Below are positions 55,732 to 64,000 of a DNA stretch of 64,000 bases, one piece after another. Source of the DNA: Hemerocallis citrina (lineage: Eukaryota; Streptophyta; Magnoliopsida; Asparagales; Asphodelaceae); contig CM030366.1 in NCBI GenBank assembly GCA_017893485.1, forward strand, positions 73,971,227-74,035,226. The letters are read 5' to 3'. The position numbers were made by a program, and so were the translations under genes. Numbering within the stretch: position 1 is the first letter of the stretch; every line of letters starts with the position of its first letter. The notes under the pieces are model-generated. The model ran no database searches and was not told the origin of the DNA. It worked only from the letters and a program-made list of their open reading frames with translations.

Positions 55732-58700
55732 CATCTCTTGGAACATTGGAGGGTTGGGTAGCACCCCTAAACAGGAAGCTATTCTTCAGTTGCTCTCCTC
55801 TAGCCATTGTGACGTAATTTCCATCCAAGAAACCAAGCTAAATTCTTTGTCCCCCACCATTATCCGCAAGCTGGGGGGAACCTCCTTACCCAGTGGGTTA
55901 GTCTTGACGCTAACCACTCTGGCGGGGCTATTATTCTAGGTTTCAAATCTTCTCTTTACCAACTCATTTCAGTCCGTCATCTTAAATTCTTTCTAGTTGT
56001 TACCCTTCACTGGATCGAATTCAATCGAACCGTCACCATTGTTTCGGTATACAGTCCTTCTACAGCCAATCTCCGCTCCGAATTCTGGGTAGAATTTATG
56101 TCTTTTGCTGGAAGTATTACTGGTTAGTGGATCTTTTGTGGCAACTTCAACGTCACCCGTTTTCGTCACGAAAGATCGGGTAATGGCTCTAGGCTGCACG
56201 ACTCTATTTTTTTTAATGATTGCATTTGATCCCTTCATCTTTCCGACCTACCTATTAGCGATAGATCTTTTACTTGGTCCAATATGCGACTGCTACCTTC
56301 TATCGCCAAATTAGACCGTTTCCTCGTTTCTCAGGACTGGGTCTCCACCTTCCATAATTCTTTTGTGCATGCGCTTCCGAACCCGTGTTCGGATCATGTC
56401 CCTATTGCGTTTCATTCAAATTTCAATTTTTCCAAGCCTTTTAAATTTCGTTTTGAGAAATTCTGGATGGAAGACCAAATTTTTGTTAACCTCATTATTA
56501 ATTGCCTTTCCGCAGTAACAGGATCCCACGGTCTAGGTAGCGTTCTTCTTAAGCTTCATGCCATTAAGCATGGTTGCAAATTTTGGCGGAAAGAAAGATT
56601 TTCTAACTCCCAAGCCATTAAAAATCATCTTCTGTCAGTTATTCATTCTATTGACTATCAAGAGGAATTGGGTCCCATTTCCAACTCTTGCCGGAAAATC
56701 GTTCTGAGTGCAAAAAAGAGTATAACTCCCTCCTCCACCAGGACCATATCAAATGGTCCCATAGAGCTAAAATTAAATGGTTACGTGAGGGGGACAAGAA
56801 TACGTCTTTCTTTCATAGTTTCGCTTCTCAGCATCAAAGGTGTAATCGTATATCTTCCACTGTTGAAGGGAATGTGGAACTTTACACTACTGCTGATTTC
56901 CATGTCGCTCTTCTCCTTTTTTTAAGAACCTTATGGGTTCGATTGGGAACCATTCCATTCATCTTGATTGGAATTATCTCTATGGGAATGAGCCGCATGA
57001 CTTATCATCCCTTAACTCCCTTTTTACACTTGATGAGATAAAGATTGTCGTCTTCTCATCTCGTAGTGACTCTTCCCCTGGCCCGGACGGTTTCCCGGCT
57101 CTTTTCTTCCAAAAGTTTTGGGAATGGCTTAAGGATGATCTGTTCTCCATGTTCTTTGACCTTTACAATGGCCAATTCTCTTTTGATAGGATCAATTATG
57201 CCCACATTGTCCTCATCCCCAAAATGATCGAAGCTAACAAATTGTCGGCATTTATGCCTATTAGCCTCCTCAACTCTTTATTCAAAATCATTATGAAGGT
57301 TTTCTCTAACCGTCTTAAATCGAGTATTTCTCCTCTGATTGACCCGGCTCAATCCAGTTTTATTAAAGATCATTTTATCTTAGACAGCGTTGCTTGAGCT
57401 CAAGAAATTATCTCCGGTTGTCACGCTTCTAAGTCTGAGGGTATTCTCCTCAAATTAGATTTTGAGAAAGCTTACGACAAATTCAATTGGGACTTCCTTT
57501 TTAAGATTCTTTTGCACCGCAGATTCGGTCCGAGGTGGATATTTTGGATTAAGTCCAGTCTTTTCGTCGGGACCTCCTCCATCATTATAAATGGTATTGA
57601 AGGTAATAAATTTAAATGTAAGAAGGGTCTCCACCAAGCCGATCCTATCTCCTCTCTTCTCTTCACTCTGGTGGCAGATGTTTTCAGTAGGATGCTTCTT
57701 AGAGCGTGGGAAGCCAACATTATTGAAGGTCTTGGTGGCTTCCCAGGGTTCTGAGAGGTTCTCAATCTGCAGTATGCAGATGACACTATCCTCTTTCCTA
57801 AACCCAATGGGATCACTCTGCGTAATCTTAAGCTTCTTCTTTACCTTTTCGAAGAGGCTTTCGGTTTATTTATCAATTTCAGCAAAACATCTGTTCTCTG
57901 GATTGGTGGGTCCAACGATCGCCAGGCTGAGATTTCACATTTCTTTAATTGTTCTTCCACTTCTTTCCCTATTTCTTATCTTGGTATCCCTCTGAGATGG
58001 GGTAAGCTTCACAAAGACGACTGGATTCCTATGATCGATAAGATCGAATCTAGACTTAATGTCTGGTCTGGTCGTCTTTCAAGAGGCGGTAGACTGGTAC
58101 TTATTAATTCAGTTCTATCGTCTATCCCTTTGTTTATGATGTCCTTTTTCTACGTCCCTTCGTGGGTTATCCAGCGGATCGACAAGATTAGAATGAACTT
58201 TTTCTAGTCTGGATCTTCCACTTATAAAGCGGGCAAGCACCTTTGCATGTGGGAATTGATCTGCAAGTCCAAACTAGAAGGAGGGCTGGGCCTTCTTAAT
58301 CTTAGGAATCAAAACTTAGCCCTTCTCGGTAAATGGCTATGGAAGTCCCTCCAGTCTCAGGATTGCTCGTGGAGTAAGTTAGTGATCCGTAAATACCACC
58401 GGCATCATCCTATTTGGGATTTGCACAGGGTTCTCTTCCTCTGCATCGCCCTTTCGGAAAGGGGTGTGGAAGGTTCTTCAACCGTTTAAATGCGGTGTGT
58501 GCAAACTTTGTGGGTTGGGGGCGTCTGTTAAATTTTGGACGGATTTATGGCTGGGTAACATCATAATTGGATCCGAGCTCTTCCAATTATTTTCAATCGC
58601 TTCCAACCCACATTCTAATGTTAACAAATATTTCGTCTTATCCAACAGTCGTAAAGTGTGGCATATCCCTTTTAAGCGTGCTCTCCCTCATGCCTTTTTC

Positions 58701-58994
58701 CCTCAATATCACAGACTTCGTGCACTTTTACGTGCATACAATTGGCATCCTCATGATTGTATTTCATGGCGGTGGACCGGTTCTGGCTCCTATACGGTCA
58801 AGTCTTTCTATAATTTCCTCAATTCCGGGGGAGTTACTTCCCCTTTCTCCAAGACTATTTGGGGCTGTATTAACCCCCCCCCCCCCCCCCCCCCGCGCCC
58901 CCTTAAAGTGAAAATTCTTACTTGGTTGACTATCCACAACAAGCTTCCGACGGTGGTAGCTCTCAACCACAGATATATGGCCCTAGACCAAAAG
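55706..58994 (+). pseudogene. L1 LINE ORF2: endonuclease and reverse transcriptase, first part
   Basis: ORF2 makes an endonuclease and RT that nick DNA and copy LINE RNA at the target. ORF2 overlaps the ORF1 end by 26 bases. Endonuclease motifs are ISWNIGGLGS, SIQETKL, GNFNVTR (usual GDFN; the Asp is now Asn), DRSFTWSN, KLDRFLVS and SDHVPI. RT motifs are SPGPDGFPALFF, PISLLNSLFKI, LKLDFEKAYD, QADPISSLLF (usual GDPLSP) and the catalytic YADD at about 57777. Then YLGIPLRWGK and the zf-RVT start FWTDLWLG, with stops at 56129, 56227, 57395, 57752 and 58205 plus frame changes. A C21 run at 58874 sits in the zf-RVT region. The gene is interrupted at 58995. Confidence 0.85.
58874..58894. repeat. C21 homopolymer
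   Basis: A run of 21 C residues in the LINE ORF2. It is liable to length error and may itself be a sequencing or assembly artefact. Confidence 0.8.
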
Positions 58995-59554
58995 TGTAAT
59001 ACCCTAAACTTTCATTTTAATGGAAATGTTGATTTTCACGTGTTGTGCACGTGCAAATTTCATGTGTATATTTATTTATTTATTTTTATATATAAAGTTT
59101 CATTTTATAGTATGAACAATTATTTTCTTCTTTTATTTTTCTAAGAGCCTATTTTATAAAGCCTAAAACACTATTTTCTTAATTTGAGCCCACTTTAATA
59201 AACTATTATTTTATTATTTGGCCCACAAGCCTAAGCCCACTATTTGTGAAGCCCACAAATTTAATTAATCATTTAAATGGTCACACTTGTCATGTAGATA
59301 CAAAATGTGAACAATTTGATTAATTAAGATTGTACAAACTTCAAATAGGGGTACTAGGGAGCACGTGCATGCACGTAGTGTGCAATGCACACTATTTTGA
59401 GGCCGGATTGTGCATGGAAGAATGGGAGAGTGGGTGTGTGTGCATGGGTAGTTTATTTGAGTGTGGGTGGTTGCTACAACTTCCCCTCCTATCCTAGCCA
59501 TCCATCCTATAACTATCCAATGAATCCTCGCCCTCCAATTTATCCTAGAATTTG

Positions 59555-59562
59555 TATAAATA
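59555..59562 (+). promoter_or_regulatory. TATA box in solo LTR
   Basis: TATAAATA before a CCCCC run, at the same place in the LTR as 37883-37890. Confidence 0.55.
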
Positions 59563-60584
59563 CCCCCTATCTATCTGTATTCTACACTAAGAAACTAGTG
59601 AAAGAAGAAATTATATAGGAGATATATATTAATGTGAGTGTGAGTGTGTGTGTGTACCATTGGAGGCCGGCCATTCATTCCCCCACACTTGGAGCTCTCG
59701 GTTTTGGCAAGGAAGCAAGGAGAAGGAGTTTTTGCATCGCAATCTAGGAGGAGAAGGCACTCTCTCGCATTCTAGGGGACACTAGGAGCTTTTAGTTGGC
59801 TTTTTCTTCAAAGAGGTGGGTATTTCTCATGACTTCTAAAGTAAAAATCATACTAGGAATGAAATTGAATTGTTATTATAAAGCCACTAGTTGAAATAAA
59901 ATGAATGCCTGCCTAATTAGAAGAGAATTGATAAATTAGTAAATGTGTGTTTTTTTTATTACTAGATTTATTAATTATGGGTAAAAGTGAATGTTCTCAT
60001 TGTTTTTAATGTTAGTATGCATGCTAAGTATGTTCTAAATGCAAACTATGTGGATTAACTAGTAAAAAGATTTGAACCATGTTTGTTCATTAAAGTATTA
60101 AAGTAGAATGTTATGCTAGAGATGAATTGATGGAATAATTTACTAAGAGATGATTGTTAATTGATGTAACAGAATTTTCCATTGTTATATGTGTCATATG
60201 AGTATTAGAATAAATGAAAAGATTGTATTTTTGCAAACAAAAGATTGAATGCATTATGTGTAAATTAGTGGATAAAAATATGAGTTTTATTCATTAAGAA
60301 AGATGATTTTTGTGTTCTAAAAACATCGTGAGAAAGAAAACATTTTTGTAGTGATTTTTGTGGGAATCTATCTTTAATTATGAAGAATTATGCTTTAGTT
60401 CTCGAATGTCGAAATTATGATCATGGAATACAAACTAAGGCTAAAATGCATGTTTTAAAGAGTTAAAATACTCATTAAAAAACTGAGTTGTTGTAATTTT
60501 ATGTGTGCTATAATCCGAAAAGTTATGTTTCAAAAAGAGAAGAAAAAGAACTAAAAAACATTTTTTTGAGAAATTGAAAAACCC

Positions 60585-60850
60585 AGTAGCATAGTCGACC
60601 GATCACGTTGAAACAGTCGACTAGTCTGAGAAAATGAAAAATATATAGTTCGAATCTTTTACAGAACAGTCGACCGACTTTTGTAACAGTCGACTGCCCT
60701 GATCGTTTTATTTTTGAGTTTAAAGATCATCACAGAACAGCCAACTTGTCATATGCGACGGTCGACTTCTCTGATTACTTTATTTTCGAGCTTTAGAACC
60801 TCGCAGAACAGCCGACTGGCCATGATTAACAGTCAACTGCCCTGAAGTTT
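60585..60850. repeat. 71-75-bp tandem repeat with GTCGAC pairs, four copies
   Basis: Each unit carries two GTCGAC-type palindromes, with starts at 60594/60616, 60669/60689, 60740/60761 and 60811/60832, spaced 20-22 bp. The later units are degenerate (GCCAAC, GCCGAC, GTCAAC). Units include CAGAACAG and a GATCGTTTTATTTTTGAG-like spacer. Confidence 0.8.
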
Positions 60851-61706
60851 CAAATAATATCTATATTTTGTGAGAAAATCTCTATTACCTATGGCCTTGT
60901 ATAAGTGAGACCGTTTTTACAAGAAGGAACTTATTTTAATTATTAACTTAAATTGTTTTCTTTTGAAGTTCGAATGGATTGTTTAAGAAGTTTAAAATGA
61001 GATTTTGGTAATGAGAAATTTGAAAAGTGTGAAGTGTGAACTAAGTGAAATTGTGAACTGTGGAATTAGCATGGATTAAAATAGAATTATGTGGGTTGTA
61101 AACTAGCGATTGTGGCATGTTGCATTTTTATTGTTATGCATGAATTTTACTTGAGAAATTGAAATTAGTTGACATGATGAGTTAGGAAGAGTACCATGAA
61201 TATGAATACATGAATGTTATGAATATGAAATGTGAATTGTGATTAATCATTAAAAGATCTTATGAGTATGAAAAGCTCGATATTGTAATTATGAGTTGAA
61301 ATTAAGAATTAGGGTATAGCCAAGCCTTATATCGGCAATGAAAGAATTGTGAAATGGTATTTAAAATGAGAAGACCAAGGTTGGGTCATGTGAATTAAAT
61401 GAATAAGACCGGTATAGTGGGAGTGCTACATTCTAAGAGTTGATTTTATTCATGATTCAATTAAACTAAGGATTAGATACATAGTGAAGATGTGATGAAA
61501 GTAAGAGAAAAACATTGAGTATGAGGGCCGTTTGATTGGCGGCGTGAGAGTATTCACAGGATGTCCCATGATACATCATGATAGGGCGTGGATACTGCTC
61601 CAGAGTACCGTCCCGGTGGCGACGTTCGTGGGGTGTTTGACGACTACGGGTGGTGTCATGTCTATGGTAGGAGCTGAATCTGTAACATCCCGTAGTTTTC
61701 AAACAG

Positions 61707-61707
<1 letters not shown>

Positions 61708-61762
<55 letters not shown>
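61708..61762. repeat. (AT)n microsatellite in TRIM LTR 1
   Basis: About 55 bp of AT near the start of the left TRIM LTR; the right LTR has a shorter run (about 62442-62478). Confidence 0.9.
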
Positions 61763-61765
<3 letters not shown>

Positions 61766-62180
61766 ATATATGGGGGTTTGACTGATGGTTATATGGAAAT
61801 AAATGAAATGGTAAGTTTGGAGGGGGGGGGGGGTCCCACGTGGAGTTTGAAGGAAGGCACAACAATGTGCTGGTCTTCAAAAACTTGGCTTGCTTTGACT
61901 TCGTCATTGTGATGACGTGGCCAACACAAATGGGGCCCACTCGGTATGGTATTAGCTGTGCACTTCGGAAATCGGTGAGAATGGTAAGTAATTTAATCCC
62001 ATATCGAAAATTAATTGGAATAAAATCTAATATAAATACTAAATGCCAAGGATTAAGAGTCACCTAATCGGTTAACCAACTTTTGAGAGGCAGCCTGTGG
62101 TGGGCAGTTGTACTACATAGTATCTAATTTGTCTTATAAATTGTATAAATTGTCTGAGCTAGGGGCAGGGGCATCACAAA

Positions 62181-62193
62181 TGGTATCAGAGCC
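62181..62193 (+). other. TRIM primer-binding site
   Basis: TGGTATCAGAGCC two bases after the LTR end, perfect for tRNA-iMet. Confidence 0.92.
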
Positions 62194-62398
62194 GACTTTC
62201 GACACCGAGTGTAGGAGAGCAGTGAGTTATGGACTCCAGAATGATCGGCACGATGGACAGAGATCCGCAGAATGGGATTGGTCTCCAGAATTCCAAAGAC
62301 GAGAGTGACGCTCACAGATATACTCCACATCGGCTAGAAAGTAGATAATGCACTAGATTGTGCATGCCCTGTGCTCATCAGCGAGGACGCTGATTTCT

Positions 62399-62411
62399 GA
62401 AGGGGGGTGTC
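62399..62411 (+). other. TRIM polypurine tract
   Basis: GAAGGGGGGTGTC directly before LTR 2. Confidence 0.85.
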
Positions 62412-62437
62412 TGTAACATCCCGTAGTTTTCAAACAG

Positions 62438-62483
<46 letters not shown>

Positions 62484-63563
62484 TATATATGGGGGTTTGA
62501 CTGATGGTTATATGGAAATAAATGAAATGGTAAGTTTGGAGGGGGGGTCCCACGTGGAGTTTGAAGGAAGGCACAACAATGTGCTGGTCTTCAAAAACTT
62601 GGCTTGCTTTGACTTCGTCATTGTGATGACGTGACCAACACAAATGGGGCGGTATGGTATTAGCTGTGCACTTCGAAAATCGGTGAGAATGGTAAGTAAT
62701 TTAATCCCATATCGAAAATTAATTGGAATAAAATCTAATATAAATACTAAATGCCAAGGATCAAGAGTCACATAATCGGTTAACCAACTTTTGAGAGGCA
62801 GCCTGTGGTGGGCAGTTGTACTACATAGTATCTAATTTGTCTTATAAATTATATAAATTGTCTGAGCTAGGGGCAGGGGCGTTACAGAATCACCATAGGA
62901 TGCCTGCATGATGCCTGCATGATGAGTCATGTGTCAGTGCATTGGGATTCCCTCCAGGGCGCCTAGACATGAGTTCGTAGGTCAGAAAACATCTACGATA
63001 CTTACCGTAGTTACAGTAGTAGATTAAGTCATGGTGAGGGATTGAACCCTACAAGATGAAGAACGGTTAAGGGCTTGCCCTCGGACCTATGTAGTATGGG
63101 CTGCATATAGACTCTGAACAAGTACGCATTAGTATCATATAATACAAATAATTGCATTAAGGACTAAGTGCACATTCACAACACGACATCAATAGGATAG
63201 TCCCTTTAGCTTTGTTTGTGAATAAGTTTGTGGATTGCTAAGTAATGAGAATCGTTATACTGTTTCCGGCATAGAGAGGATGGCCGTATATAATATTTTG
63301 TCAATTGAATGAACTAACGCGCCCACATTTTTATATGCAGGGTAAAGATGCTTGACAAATTGAAGTATACATGCTGCGCAAGATTGATTTAAATGTTGTT
63401 TCATGTAACTTATTGTAAAATTACTTCCGCTGTGACAATGTACAAGTATAATGTAACTCTGATGAAAGAAAAATTTTTATTTCCTTGTAAAATTGTACGA
63501 AAGAAGTGTAAAGATCCTGTGGAACTTCGAATTCAGTTGTATTTTGGAATTCGGGGTGTTACA

Positions 63564-63979
63564 AAAAGTGCCCCTTCTGTCTCGCCGAAGACGAGGATGC
63601 CCAACACTTATTCCTTAACTGCTCTTTCATCCACCCATTTTGGGCTCTTAGTATGAGAGCCTGGCGTGTCCGAAGCATGCCATCCTCCATCCCTCTGTGG
63701 TAGAGCTCTTGGAGGCAACATCATGTCAGCAAAGTGTTTAGACCCTCTTGGGATTTAGCGATGATGGCCCTTATTTGGCTTATTTGGCTAGAGCGTAACA
63801 ATAGGATCTTCTCTAATTCTACGAATTCGCTTATTTCTATAATGGAAGATTTCATCTTCTTCATTAAATTCTGGACTTCTACTCTTAATTCCTCCAATTC
63901 CCAGATTTTTCATATGCAAAATCTTGATGAAGCGTTTTTTTATTACACGAACCATGACTTTCCGATTACCCTAGTCTAA
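63564..63979 (+). pseudogene. L1 LINE ORF2, C-terminal end
   Basis: Resumes after the AAAAG duplication. Frame fragments contain CPFCLAEDEDAQHLFLNC, the second half of the zf-RVT zinc motif, then WLIWLERNNRIFSN and a Phe-rich end stopping at 63979. Together with the part up to 58994 this is the whole ORF2 tail. A few bases of the 3' region follow to the window end; no polyA tail is in view. Confidence 0.8.
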
Positions 63980-64000
63980 ATTTTCACCTTCTTTCCTCAG

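Larger units (their letters stand above)
61681..62886 (+). mobile_element. TRIM (miniature LTR retrotransposon)
   Basis: Two LTRs (61681-62178, 498 bp; 62412-62886, 475 bp) enclose 233 bp with no gene. Both LTRs start TGTAACATCCCGTAG; the right ends are GGGGCATCACA and GGGGCGTTACA. PBS for tRNA-iMet at 62181-62193, PPT at 62399-62411. TSD GAATC (61676-61680 and 62887-62891) proves one insertion event. It would depend on enzymes of another element for movement. Confidence 0.95.
58995..63563 (+). mobile_element. Chromovirus solo LTR in the LINE
   Basis: Starts TGTAATACCCTAAACTTTC and ends GGAATTCGGGGTGTTACA, with exact TSD AAAAG (58990-58994 and 63564-63568). It shares large parts with the LTRs at 37337 and 44667 (TATA region, GGATTGGCGGCG..GAGAGTAT, GATACTGCTCCAGAGTACC). 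There is no internal coding region, so it is a solo LTR; without the TRIM it is about 3.36 kb. It lacks the tRNA-like modules and instead has a 71-bp repeat with GTCGAC pairs at 60590-60845. Confidence 0.92.

Overview
This window is nuclear DNA of a flowering plant, most likely from a large, transposon-rich genome. Plant-specific retroelement lineages (Athila, Tat-like, a chromodomain Ty3 element, Ty1/copia, plant L1 LINE, TRIM) fill it almost end to end. Primer-binding sites match plant tRNA-iMet and tRNA-Asp. I found no intact host gene, rRNA, functional tRNA or CRISPR. Every coding region is a transposon gene, and all carry stops, frameshifts or deletions. The species cannot be read from the sequence.

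Layout. (1) 1-11570: minus-strand, gag-only LTR element of the Tat-like Ty3 type. Its interior is almost wholly GC-rich tandem repeats (108-, 87-, 55- and 222-bp families plus a GCCGAGC-based array). An Athila-like solo LTR (1530-3255, target duplication CGAGC) sits inside the array. (2) 11571-13261: 3' end of a minus-strand copia element. (3) 13262-28964: very long chromovirus-like solo LTR, split by a complete Athila element (18236-28360, TSD CTTAA) with decayed gag-pol and no envelope ORF. (4) 28965-30770: unassigned sequence with AT and GA microsatellites. (5) About 30771-49125: minus-strand Tat-like element with a 110-bp tandem array in its 3' region, INT, RT, PR and gag remnants and a 5' LTR. 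It is split by a copia-type solo LTR (34792-35988) and by a complete plus-strand chromovirus (37337-47907, TSD GTATC, LTRs of about 3.2 kb). (6) 49326-52231: plus-strand copia element reduced to gag. (7) About 52500-63979: plus-strand L1 LINE split by a 3.4-kb chromovirus solo LTR (58995-63563, TSD AAAAG). That solo LTR contains a 1.2-kb TRIM (61681-62886, TSD GAATC).

Target duplications fix the nesting order: LINE before solo LTR before TRIM; Tat-like element before chromovirus; long LTR before Athila; tandem array before its solo LTR. Retrotransposition would need enzymes supplied from elsewhere for every element here, since none has an intact pol.

The most unusual signals are: paired GTCGAC palindromes spaced 19-22 bp (about two helical turns), repeated in two unrelated element families; twin tRNA-like A-box/B-box modules and a hairpin inside the chromovirus LTR; the gag-plus-9-kb-satellite element; and a chromovirus whose pol is broken only by point nonsense codons and whose ORF1 is not a recognisable gag.
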